The notes under the pieces are model-generated. The model was not told the DNA's origin and ran no database searches. It saw only the letters and a list, made by a program, of their open reading frames with translations. A DNA stretch of 64,000 nt, from positions 558,001 through 622,000 of the forward strand of contig NW_020825356.1 in assembly GCF_003286085.1 (NCBI RefSeq), read 5' to 3'. Below, in pieces: positions 1 through 12,485 of this stretch. The stretch comes from Drosophila persimilis. Lineage: Eukaryota; Arthropoda; Insecta; Diptera; Drosophilidae. The first letter of the stretch is position 1. Every line of letters begins with the position of its first letter. The position numbers and the translations under genes are program-made.

Positions 1-1203
1 TGTGGGGGGGATTGTGGGAGATTTGCGCACAGTTTTATTTGTGTTAGAATCGTATTATTTTGTGGATAAGCTCGACACGAAATAAACCAAAAAATAATAA
101 GCATAATGTTTCGTTTATGTGGGTTTTTCTTTACAGAGTTTTCGTTCTTTTATTTCTTGTTTGACAATAATTTTTTCGATACAGTATAATTTTTTTCATT
201 TTCCGTTTCATTTGCATTTCTATTTGTGGTAGTTTTGTGTGTGTTTCTCATATTCTCATTTTTTTCTCATAGTTGAAATATATTTTATGTACTATTCCCC
301 TTCTTTAGGATCATCTTTATATATTTATTAAAAAAAAAAACATCCTCTTACTTAAGTTTTGGGGGTATCTATCCGATTCTTTGTGGTTTTTTTGTTGTTC
401 TCCTTCTTTCTTTCTTTTTTTTTAACTAAATTAAATTACATTTTTACACACACACACACTGGCACACGCTCGCACATTCATTCATTCCTACACTGGGAAA
501 AAAAATTGTCCTTAGTTGATATCGTTTTTTTATTACATAAAAATATTACTCATATTTCAAGCATTGCTTCAAACAAAAAAAAAAAAAAAAATTAATAGTA
601 TAAGTTGTATATTTAATGTAAAAATAATAAATTCATTTACAACACTAATTTAGTCTCTCTTGGAACAGGGGGTTTTAGATTACAATACGCAAAGCAAATA
701 TATATGTATGTTTGTATGTATTTCTATTGTATAGTCGAATAAATAAAATCACTTAAGAATATTCAAGCTCTGAACCGAAGAGTAGTCAAAGGAAGGATAA
801 CTTTTAGCGGGGTTCCACTAGGACACGAAGGACATTAAATTCGCTGTTCAAATTTATCATTAGTTAATAGACAAAAATGGAACACTTTCGATTCGAATGA
901 TTCAAATATGTTTAGACGATAAACAAATATTTTAAAATATTTGAATACGATTTTTGATAAAAAAGTTGTATTTTTTTAAATGTGATAATATTTTTGTTGC
1001 CATTCACGTGTCAACGTGTAGTCTGCATAACGTGCTGGCGGAACCCATACTTTTAAAGAGGGAGGAGAGTTATAGAGAACTTATAGAACTTATAGACAAA
1101 TAGAGATGAAAAACTGAGCAAAAACCTCTAGGAACGCATAAATCAATGGAGAAGCAAATGCGGTTCGGTTGAACTCCACCTCCTGTTCCGCTGCTTGGTT
1201 GCC
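1..1203 (-). other. unc-4 3' UTR / downstream flank
   Basis: AT-rich sequence downstream of the unc-4 stop, with long T runs and several TTTATT sites (minus-strand AATAAA). No coding potential was seen; the short ORF near 359-595 begins with TTG and encodes low-complexity sequence. The 3' end of the transcript cannot be fixed from sequence alone. Confidence 0.5.
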
Positions 1204-4200
1204 TCACGTGTTGTTGAAGAGCAGCGACTCGATGCTGAAGGGATTGCTGCGCCGGATGCTGATGGGCGAGGTCTGGTGGACGAGGTTGGCCGCCGCCGCT
1301 ACCGCTGCCGCCGTGGCCGAGGCGGCGGTGGCCGCCGCACTGTGATTGTGCCCATGCCCATGGCCGTGTCCGTGTCCGTGGCCACCGTGGTGCTGGGAGT
1401 TCTGCAGGTTGAGTTGATGGAAGGCCTTGGCGGGAAAGAGTAGCGATTTGGGCGATGCGCGCGACTCCTGCTCCCTCTCCCGATCCTCTGACTCGCCGCC
1501 GTCCATGGGCTCCATCTTGCCGAAGACGCCGCCGCCGTTCGAGAGCAGCGTGGAGGGGGCCACGGAGCTGGGGCTGCCCAAGCTACCGCCGCCGCCAATG
1601 AAGCTGCCCGCCCGAGAGCTGTCCCCGTCGCCGTCCAAGCCGCAGTGGCTCTGGCCGCCGTGCTGGGGGCCGTGGCGGGCCGGGCTGACGGCATCGCTGT
1701 CCAGCTCGTCGTCGCTGTCGGTGCCGCCGACGACATCGATCTGGATGCCATCGTCCTCGAGATCCGAGTCCGAGAAGGTGCCGTTCGCCTTGTGCTGTGA
1801 TATGTATTCGGCCTTGAGGGCCTCCAGGTCGACGGTGATGCCCTTGGCCTGCAGCTTCCTCGCCTGCCTATCGATGGCCTTGGCCAGTTTCTTGCGGCGC
1901 CTGGCACTGGAAAGAGCAGGGAAAACGGAGGGGGCAGATGCTGTAGCTGAGGGAAAACTTTGGGGGCTGGGGTACAATGTGTATCGCTCTGGGGACACTT
2001 ACCGCTCCTTGGCCTTGAGCTCGTTGGGCGGTATTGGCTCGCCGCTGCATGTCTGCGGCTGGGCATTGTGGGCGGGCCGGCCGGGACCCTTTTTGGTGTG
2101 CTCGCGCTTACGCACCTTGGCCCGTCGATTCTGGAACCATACCTATCTGGAACAAAGCGTATAATCTCAGCAAAGGTGCTCGGATACGGTGCGGATGTTC
2201 GGTCCTGTGGAACGAGACTCACCGCAACTCGCGACTCCTTGAGGTCCAGCCGCATGGCCAATGCCTCGCGCATGAAGATATCCGGATAGTGGCTGGCGGA
2301 GAAGGCCCGCTCCAGTTCCTCCAGCTGCCAGGAGTTGAAATTTGTGCGGGAGCGACGACGCTTGGCGGCGCTGCTGTCATCATCGCCGTCGCCAGGAAAG
2401 CCTAAAGACGAAAACCGGGACGAAAATAGGGAAAATAGAAAATGTAAATGAATTTTCAAGTCAGAATCAAGTCATTAATATATGTAACTACCACACAATG
2501 GAATGGAGAACAGAGGGGGTGTTGGCTTATTAAAACTAATTAGGGTTCTACCAAAAAACAAAAAAAAAAACAAAAAGGAGAAACCTAACAAAAACTAACC
2601 CCCGAACCCCACCACACATGGGACCTGGAAACCCTGAAAACCCACAAAAATTAATAGAGAAACAACACACAAAACGAAAAACACTTTGTTCTCGACACTA
2701 AAAACCCTATAATTAAGTGTTGGTAAAATTATTTAAATGAAGCCGGCCGCAAGACAGGAGCACAAACACACAGCGACGGAGCAGCGCCAAAATGCATAAA
2801 TATTCATAATCATATATTTCAATTACAAGCCAATGGTCCCTCCCCTCCCCCCCCGCCCAGTCCCCCACCCCTTCCAACATCTTCCATTCCAGGGGGCTCT
2901 GCTCTAACCGACGCGTCGGCTTACAATAAAAACGAAACAATTTAATTACGTTTCCATTCTCCACTTCACTTCCCGCTCCCCAGTCGACAGTCGACAGTCC
3001 CATTCCCTGAACGATCCGATCCGGTCCAGGATGTATAGTTTTCTATATTTAGATTATACCCCCAGAGGGGGCGTGTCAAGCACACTCACACTCAGACTAA
3101 GGCACAGATACACACAGAGAGAGGATACACACAAAGAATGCATGCAAAAGACCCCGCAATTTATCAAATTAGCTCCGATCGGACCCAAAGTGAATCCGAA
3201 AAGGGAAAGGGGACAGGAGAGAGGAGAGAGGGCCAGAAAGGTGTTGGATATTAGATTATGGGACTGGGACTGGGACTGGACAGGACGAGGCATTCTCAGG
3301 GACACAGCAACGGTCATCAGGGCATGAACGCACAAAGCAGATTAAATGGGAATACATGTGAGTGGATAAACGAATGCAAAGTGAATGTTTTCGAATGATT
3401 TACTTTACGGAAAACTGGCTCTCATTCGATGCTCACATGTAAATTCAGTCAGGTGACATCTTTGACTGATTTTTCCATCAACAAATAAGAATTCAAATTA
3501 CAGTGGAAAATCATGTGTTCCGTTCATTCGAATGCACTCCATCTGTCGTTTAAATGAAAGCTTCTGTCATTCTGCTCCATTCTGGTGTGCCATTCATTCA
3601 ATAATTGAAAGCAATTCCATACATAATCAGTGAATCATAGTGCATTCACCTTAAATATTTGACGTAATCAAGTGTATAATGGCGTACATAATTCAGAACT
3701 TATTTAAATCGAAATCTGTTTGAGGAATACCATTATTATTGGATGGATTGGCGCTCGTTCATTAAAATAAAATCCCCAATATTCTAACTCGTCACGGAAT
3801 GAGTGCAGCGACTCAGTCGACACAATGGAGCGCCATTTAAATGCCACAACACTTGCAACAATGTAATCACATCGATACCCATTGCCTGCTCCCCGTTCCT
3901 GCCTCTGCCTCTGGCCCAATTCCGACCCCAACCATCAATTGTGTAAGATGTGGACTACCTACATACGCACACAATCCACTCCAGCATTAAAGCGCAATAA
4001 CAAGAGGACGGCCACTAATGAATGGTTTGCATTTTGCTGTTAAGTGTACCTAATTATGCGTGCGGCACTGTAACGCTGCCTCTCTGTTTCTCTCTCTCTC
4101 TCACTGACTGCTTTGACTCTGCCGCAGCCGCAAACTGCTGCCTCAGTCACTGCTTTGGCAGTCACTGCCGTTGCACTGCTTTCTGCATACACGGCACATA

Positions 4201-7200
4201 TTTACCCGATTGTCCCCATTTTTGTGAAAATAACCGACGGCTTACCATTGTGTATAAGGAAATGTTCTTATACATATACGAAAAATGATATGAGGTTTTG
4301 GTATCCATTCACCAACCATTCACCAAAAAAAAATCCAAAGGGATTTATGTGTGAAATACTATGAATATAAAGGAAATATTCCAACAAAACAGTACATTTT
4401 GTGCAGCATCAGCATCAGACTTTCTATAGATATTTGTATCATTCGTTCCAACAAATAGCGAAATAGCGACGGTGGAAAACGTATCGTGTAACAGAAGCAC
4501 TCTTTCGGGGGCTCTCTACGCTCTGTAGAGCGACAAAAAACTCGTTTGTTGTAAACGACGCGCCGACCCGCGGTCAGTCTTTGGACTATGACTGAATCGT
4601 ATCTGTGTGAGTGTTCAAGCCAGTGCATCAGTGTATGTGTGTGTGTGTGTGTGTGTGTGTTAATAACTCAATAACAACGCCAAATACACAGAAATAATAG
4701 AGTCATTAAAGGCACAAGCGACAAACGGCAAACGACAAACAAAACGCAGGACGCAGGAAGGCCGCCCTTTCAGAGGGTGAGAGTTTGAGTCGGCATAGTT
4801 GGGCGGTTGCACGGAGATGCATACATAGATACGCACACATACACACAAAGTGCATTCAAATGACTTAATAATAACAGTCGCTGGACTACTCCGCCCCTTC
4901 TGCCGCACTCGCACTCGCACTCACACTCGCAATCGGAAGAGTCGCGCGGAGAGTGAGTGCTTGGAGTGCGCTTTGAGTGGCACGACAGTGCAACAGAGAG
5001 AACACATAATTCATGTGGTTTTTTTGAAAATGCAAAACGATAATTGAAATTTATTATGATTATTGCACCCACTGTGCAGCGTGTGCAATGTGCAGGCGTA
5101 CCACCAACACCGCCACCACCACCACCACAGACGTACTGCAATTTGGCAACGCCGCTGCACTCGTATGGGTCCTGGCCCCAACCTCCACACAAAAAGCCGA
5201 AAAACGAACCAAAGAATCGAGCGGCAATATCACGGGGAACGGAACGGAACCGACTTGTGTGTGTGTTGCATGCCACAGTCACATTCCGTGGCATGTTATT
5301 TTCGTTTACAGCTCGCGTCATCCAGGCAATATAACAGTTACACACCCCCCACCTCACCCGCAAAGACCCCTAATGCCAGACCCAGACCCAACCCCCAACC
5401 CCCAACTCCAGACGACACCCCTACCCCACCCTCTACGATCCTCCGCAGGTGAGGAGCCACTTAAGTCATAAAAATTAAAGTGAATATATGTATGTATAAA
5501 AAAAGTTACACACGAAACAGGAAAAGAAGAGACGCAAAGAGAAGACGAGTAGAGGCAAAGAATGGTTTTATGGCTTTGAAGGAGTGTGGAGGATTAAGGG
5601 GGGAAACCCCTCGCCTAATTGCATTTGTCCAAAGGAGCAACAGAGGACTCGAAAGCCTAATGCATGCTTGATTCACTTCCATTGAATGATTCATTAGCAG
5701 ATGGTGGGGAGACCATTGCCATGATCTCAACTCACGAATGGAATAAATTCCACTGAGCAACATCATTCAGCGTTAACGCGTGACTGTCATCATGGATATC
5801 ATGCAGATGATATGATATCTATATATTGGAAAAGGATTTGCTTAACTTAAACATTCTCTTTCATTCACTCTTTCAGAATTTTCATTGAGAACATTGTACA
5901 GGGATTCACTTCTTATCAATCTTTCATACGCAGAATGCAGAAATTCCACTGAGTAGCATCAATCAAACACTGACTCGTGACTGTCAAAGTGCATATCATG
6001 CAGGATTTTATTTGAGAAAGCCTCACTCTATAAAGTATTGTCAAAGGAGTCACTTCTCTTGAGCACTCCTTGCTGCAAGCACAACTGTTGCACAGTATTC
6101 GTGATAATCATGGCCTGATCATATAGCCAGAATGAATACTTTGATGAATTATTCACAGCTTCACTTGCCCGAAAAAAAAAACGAAAACCCAATCACAAAG
6201 CGGAAATCCATTAGAAAAACTCCGAGGAAATAACGAGTTCTGGGAGACGGCGACGAAATCTATTCGAAGCCAGAAAAATGATTTATGATTCAGTTCATCG
6301 TTCCATTCCATCGTTCCATCAATGTGAAGTGATTTCCGTTTTTTTTTTTTTGTTTTTGGGCAAAACGGAAACACCCATCCACCCATTCACTCGCTTCCCC
6401 CCTCACATCTTCAATCCATTCGGAATTCATTAGGAGACAAGAAACAACAAAACGAGTGCAAAGAGTGAAGAGAAAAGGAAAAGAGAGCAAGCACAGAAAA
6501 TGGCGGCGTCGAAGCAGAAAACTGAAAATCGCATGATAAATGATTCCGATCGCCTTATGACAGTTTCTTCATTTCCGGCATGAAATGAGCAAACGAAAAA
6601 CGGCACAAGAAAACGTCAAGTGAGAGAGAGAGGGCGATGATGGTGTAGATGGGAATGGGAATGGGAGTGGGAGTGGGGATGACGATGATGATGTCCCGTA
6701 CCACCACCCACACAACCCACACACCCATCTGCCATTCGGCTGCATGTCAACTCTATGCCGCAAAATGATTAATGAGCAAAAGGCCATTCCCCAATCCCCA
6801 GTCCCTCCTTTCTCCCACACACCGCACCAAGCAGCCAACGGGCGGCGCACAATCTGCAATCTGGCAATCGCGGGCCTAATCAAATTGAATCAAATCAAAT
6901 TAATAATTAGTTTTTAAAGCGCTGAAGCGCCAAAGGAGTAGGAAGTCCCTCTGCCTCTCTCGCTCTCTCTCTCTCTCTCTCTGTCTCTGTGGAAGTGGGT
7001 GCCGCACTGTCCCTCTCTGGGCCTCTTCATGTGTTGGCTTCAATTAATTAAACGGCCTGGCGCACAGCTAATGTCGCAGAAGGCCCCAGATCCGAGATCT
7101 ACCATCCTTCAGTGAGTGCAGTTAATTACAAGCAGCGAGGACTGCTTACCTCTGGCCACGCCCCTGGCAAACGCCCCACGAGAGTGGCCGCCGAGAGCCG

Positions 7201-10200
7201 AATGGCCGCGCGCACTGGATATATGCATTATGGCCATAATTACACCAACTAGCCATCATTTGTTAATGCTAATTGGTCAATGAGCCACAGCCAGAAGACG
7301 GCCAGACAGCCCGCTCTTCGTCTTGGACTCGGATCTGGAACTGGCTAATGGCTCTCCACTCAGAGAGCGCGCCACGGAGAACGATGATCAAAGCAAATGG
7401 AGTAATTGCAAAAGCAATTGTACAATAACAAGAAATATAAACCCCCCCCTTCCCCCACCACAAGAAAGAAAGAAAGAAAGTGGCGATGACCACAAAACAA
7501 GTTAAGCATAAATCATCTATGATCACAGAGAAGTAGAGGGAGAGAAAGAGGTCTCTAAGAAGAGAGTCCTCGGATGAAAGCCATTGCGGAATATGAAATG
7601 AATCCTCCAATTCTAGACTCGATTACATATACTTTTAGACACCTTTAGTGTTTAAAATGGTTCAAATATATGTAAATGAAACAATGATTGAATCGAGACA
7701 TTTCTTTAACAGGAGTTTCCTGAATCTAAAAGCAATGGAGAAATGTCGCATAGTACTTTGAATTGATGATGGAAATACATTTTTATGTATAAATATATTG
7801 AAGGTGCAGAATGCATGGAATAAAACAATCAATATTCCAAGTTGCTCAGCGATTTCTGTGGGTAGAGTTGCATGGCAAATTATCAAATAAATATAAAGAA
7901 ATAATTGGAGAATTCAGCTACATTTTGAAACATGAAGTAAAACCATTATACTCCTCGTTGAATAGAAAATTACAAAAAGACAGCTCCCTCCCTGTTCACA
8001 AATGGAAATAAACCTTCGATTCAGAATGAGAATATACACTTCGGGAAGATCTCAATAGAATAGGATGTCAATGAGGCTTGCAAACCTTGCAGAATATGCA
8101 ATATTTTAAAGTTCCCAAAACACCACCACCCCACTTCATCAGTGGGGAGATTTTTCTAAACAAAATTGCGATTTCAATTCAATTTCAAAACGAAACACGT
8201 ACTATCTTGAGCCAGACTTTTATGGAATGGAAAGCGATTTGGTAATATAGTTTCCAGAAATAGGAGCGATTGCGGAATATCTATTCCTATAGAGCTAATA
8301 AATCCTCTCTTGTAATCCGAAACCCACTGAAATGTCGAATCAGAGTCGAGTCTGCCTTGAATAGAGACACCTTTTTTTTTGTTTTGTGGAGCGATATATG
8401 CGAGTAAAACGCACAATAGTTTGATCATTTATGGGTAGGCATTGGGAACTCGAATCTCGAGATTTGAAACTCGATGCGACCTTTCCGCGGCGCACAGCAG
8501 GCGTCTCCGTCTCCCATCTCGTTCTCAGGGCATTCGTTAGACCAATCCACATACTTTGTATGCTAAATAAAAATCAGAAAATCAATCGGATTTTACATAA
8601 TAATCGATCGCTGATTAGCTAAATCAATAAATATGTTTTTAGGTAGCAAAAGTCAAGCACAAAGCACACAACTCTGACTGATATTCAGAGCACACGGCCT
8701 CAGAGCGCACGGCTATAGACATGACTGACAGCCCGAAAGCATTTAGCAGGGCTAATTGAATGAATTAGCATATTGTCCGCACAGATAACGACACCAGGAT
8801 GAATTCCAATCACACATTTAACAAACAATCTACGGGTAGCCTCTGACGAAATGGATCGATCAACGGCGCTGACCTCCAATCCTCTCTCTCTCCATGTCTT
8901 TATAATGTGGGGACGCGTGTTCTCGGGCTTGATAATTCATTAGCCGATCTCCCGATCTCTGAACAAAAATTCACAGGCAAACGAAAACTGGCGAAAGCCA
9001 AGCGAAAGTCTCCAATGGAAATTGATTTCATGGGGGAATACGGAATGCGAATTACCTAACACACGTGTTGCCGATTAGGGTTAAGCGCAGTGCCCGCGGG
9101 ATTGCCGATCATCGATCAACGATACTTTGTACTTCAAGTACTCGAATATTAAGAAGTAGAGGACTAGGAATCGTCAAGGATACTTGACGTATGAACTTAA
9201 TTCGTCGTACCAATTTCCCCTAAGCGATAGGGCTTTTGTGTTTTCTTCCAAAGAATATTCTACAAAAGTAATCGATGGGTTTAAAATAAGCGATAGATGG
9301 GAAAGGAAACACTGATGATTTTCCTGATGGTAAATCCATTAATAATGAAATATTTTGACCATCCAATCGAAAAGTAATCCCCCCATAAGTGAGAAATATT
9401 TCCGAACTCCTAGCTCCCTGCGCATGCAACTAAATCATTCGATTGAATCATATCCTGCCTTATTACTGAACCTTCTACCAAAATCAATAGACTTACCGCC
9501 ATCCTCGTTGGATCCTTCGCTCGGTGGTCCCGCCGGCGGCAGACTCTGCCGATTGCCGATCATCAATCGGTGCTGGATAGTCGCCACAGTGCTGGCCACA
9601 GCGGCCACTGCCGTCGTCTGGGCGGCACTTACATTCCTTAGCGCCGCCGCACTTAGTCCGGTGAGATTGGCGAAGGCATTGCTGGCATTTACCGCCGCCA
9701 TTTGTGTGGCCGCCGCGGCAGCTGCCGCTGTGGTGGGATGTCCTCCGCCGGCGGCATCGAAACGAGGCCGTCCAAGGAACGGTCCATTCGGGCCAAAGAC
9801 GCCGGGCACTCCGAACTGCAGGAAGGGGCCCCAGGGCGGCACTCGAACGCCGCCGGGCGCCAATTGGGCGGCGGCCGCATACAGCTGAAGCGCGGCCGTC
9901 GGATGAAGTCCCTCCGATGGCATACTGACGCTGGGCCTGGGATGGGAATGGGAATGGGAATGGGATGTGGGTGGACTGCTGCCGCTCAACCGTTGCTGCT
10001 GCAGTTGCTGTTGCGGCGGCGTGGCTGATGGCAGATGATGATGGCCTGAATGGGCACTCGGATTGGGATACGGATGTGGGTACGGATTGGATGTGGTCCT
10101 TTGCCGGGATGATGGGGATACTTCCACTACTTCCGTCTCGTCCTCGTCCTGGCTGCTGCTATTGTTATTGTGACTGATGTTGTTGCTGTTGCTGTTGCTG

Positions 10201-10316
10201 TTACTGTTGATACTGTGATTGTTGTTGTTGTTGATGGAGTACTTTTTGGTGTCTGCTGCGGTGTGGGTGGCTGTGGCTGTGGGTGAAGATTGATTGTTTC
10301 GTTGCTCCAGTACCAT
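1204..10316 (-). CDS. unc-4: unc-4, paired-class homeodomain transcription factor
   Basis: Spliced CDS with exons 10316-9497, 2401-2223, 2142-2003 and 1906-1204, joined at clean GT/AG sites; 613 aa. I chose ATG 10316 because the open frame upstream of it has no ATG. The N-terminal exon is low complexity (Asn, Ser, Gln, His, Pro runs). The homeodomain (about residues 288-347) has the RRRSRTNF start and a [13 protein letters not shown] third helix. An intron splits it just before VWFQN, a site shared with paired-class genes. After it comes the Unc-4/UNCX-type segment [19 protein letters not shown], then an acidic stretch, a (GH)n run and, at the extreme C-terminus, FSIESLL. The last fits an eh1 Groucho-binding motif. 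Known for the family: a repressor specifying motor and interneuron identity. The paralogue OdsH is the main alternative; the full C-terminal region favours unc-4. Confidence 0.92.
2402..9496 (-). other. unc-4 large first coding intron
   Basis: A 7.1 kb intron bounded by GTAAGT at 9496 and TTTAG at 2402. It holds no convincing exon. The block at about 6.88-7.28 kb is less AT-biased and has several TTAATTA/TAATTA homeodomain-type sites, so it could be an enhancer; this is only inference. Simple repeats include a (GT)n run at about 4636-4661 and (CT)n near 6960. Confidence 0.6.
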
Positions 10317-11020
10317 TATGGCTCTCACGCTCAGAACTTTTGGGCCATTCGGGGGTGTCAACACTTATCTTCTCACAAAAACTAGAGGGGTGTTGGGGTT
10401 TCGGTCACTCGCGCTCAGTATCGATCACTAAAGGACTCTTTTTCGGGAGTTTTATTTTTTTCCGTTTTCAATTTCGTGCTTAAAAAAATATACAGTCTGT
10501 TTTTTCAGTGTGTGTTTTGGTTTTTTTGTTTTTTTGTTTTGTTTTTTTTTTATTATTCTTGTGTATGTTGTATGGCTCTGCCGTCGGCCGGCGGCGGTGC
10601 ACTACTGAAGAAGACGCGTCGCTCCACACTGATTGAGGGTCTTGGCTCCACTCTCGAGCTTTGGGTACGGTCCGCCGTTCGATTGGATTCGATTCGATTC
10701 GCGTGCTGCAGGGGGGGTGCAGTTGGTGTTGCAGGGAGAGACAGACACCAGCAGCAGCAGCAGCAGACGACGCTAGCGGCTCGCAATGAAAATTCAATCT
10801 GCGAGCCGACGACGAGGCATGCGGCCAGGAAACCCTCAGAAACGAGATGGAGCGTGTGGCAAGAGCGAGAGAGCGAAGCCACCACCAACGCGGGCAGAGA
10901 TTGTTGCCATGTTGTTGGTGCCTCTCTCTCTCTCTTACTCTCTATCTGTCTCTCTTTGAGCTCTCTCGTTGTGTGCGTGTGCGAGCGAGGTAGAAATTCA
11001 TCAAAAAGCAACAACCACTT
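10317..11020 (-). promoter_or_regulatory. unc-4 5' UTR and probable promoter region
   Basis: Sequence just upstream of the unc-4 ATG. It carries GA/CT-rich clusters at about 10860-10990 (repeated GAGAG and CTCTC) of the kind bound by GAGA factor at developmental promoters. No TATA box or single initiator could be chosen with confidence, so the start site is undetermined. Confidence 0.35.
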
Positions 11021-12451
11021 AATTTTTATATGCGCTGCGTTTCGACTGTTTCAATTTTGATCAACTTGCCACTGCTACTGCCTGGCTCTGGCTCTGCCAC
11101 GGCATGCTGCCTACTGCCTGCTGCCTCTCTCTGCCACTGCCACTGCCTCTGCTTCTGCTGCTGCTGCTGCTGCTGCTTCTGTAATTCATTTAAAAGAGAA
11201 ACCTGTCTGGCTGTGGCTGTGTGTGTGTGGCCATTTTCAACATGGTCTCTGGCTTCGTGTCGTGTGTGGCAGAGCGAGACAAACATCTCTCCGATGGCCG
11301 CTTCCATTGGCTTTCCACGAATAGTGGGAATTTTTCTGCCAGCGCCGCTGCCTGCCTGCTAGTCTGCTGCCTACTGCCTGCTGCGTCGCCATTGCCAAAA
11401 ACGACTTCAAGAGTTTTCAATTTTCTTCAGGCTGTCTGTGTGTGTGTGAGTGTCTGTGCGGCAAAGTTTTCCAGGGCGGAGTTATGCGGCATTTTTTCAA
11501 TTTGCTTCTCCATCAAATTATTATATGCTCGGCTCTCTGCTCTGGCGCTGCTCTGCCGCTGCGCAACTGGCATTCTGCGACTTTGGCCGCCCGCAAAACG
11601 CCTCCACCTCCAACAAACATAAATGGCCATTTTCCTGGCAAAATAGAAAATGAAAATTCGTTAACAATTAATTAACAATAAGCTGATTTGTTTTTCCTCT
11701 TATGACTGCCTGCTTTTTCTTCTTCCCAACTTTTTCACGCGCGTTTTCGTTCGCTCTCGCGCTTTACTAGCGTTTCTTGCGCGTTTTCTTTTCAATTACG
11801 TTTCCGCTCCTCTCCAAGGCATTCACTTTGCCATGCGTGCAAGCGGGATGGCCATACACACACGACGCCGACGCCAGCCAATTTGCCTTTAATTTGTTAA
11901 CATAAACGCCTCGTCTTGCCGAAGGACGAAGGGGAGCAAAAGGAGCACGACAACTCCTCCAAGCAGAAGGAGCGGGAGAAACAGCTCCAACTTCCGAGGC
12001 TGCTGCTGTTGCTGCTGCTGCGCATGAATCATTCATTTTATTAGGCGCCTGGGCAGCGACGCCAGCTGAGGCATCGGCTCCGACTGAGGCAGCGCCAAAC
12101 GATGCTCCACTTAACCCATTTGCCATGCAGCGGGGTCGGTTCCACCCACACCCACAATCAGACACTCCTCCTCGCTCGCAGGGCAATCAATGACATTGTG
12201 TTCTGTGGAGTCTGTGGAGCGGAATGACCTCTGCCCCGGCCCGCCCCCGCCGCCGACCTCTTCCTGCCCCAACGGGGAAAGTCCCGCGTCTCATCTGTCA
12301 GATGTTTTGTTGGCAGGTTGCTTAATTGCTCGCCAACTCGCCAACTCGCCCTTCGTTCTCTTTTGCTCACTCCCTCTCTCGTCCTTGTTTCTTCCTCTTT
12401 CTCCATACACCTCTCTCTCATTCTCTTTCTCTTGTCACATGTGCAACTTTG

Positions 12452-12484
<33 letters not shown>

Positions 12485-12485
12485 G
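12452..12485. repeat. (CT)n microsatellite
   Basis: Near-perfect CT dinucleotide run at the end of a longer CT-rich tract beginning near 12350. Confidence 0.9.

Noticed and set aside
1427-2164. 245-codon open frame on the plus strand
   Set aside because: It lies antisense to unc-4 exons 3 and 4. Its openness comes from the GC-rich codon use of the real exon on the other strand.
11767-12186. 139-codon minus-strand frame
   Set aside because: It begins with TTG, has no ATG in a suitable place and an erratic composition. No splice partners were found.
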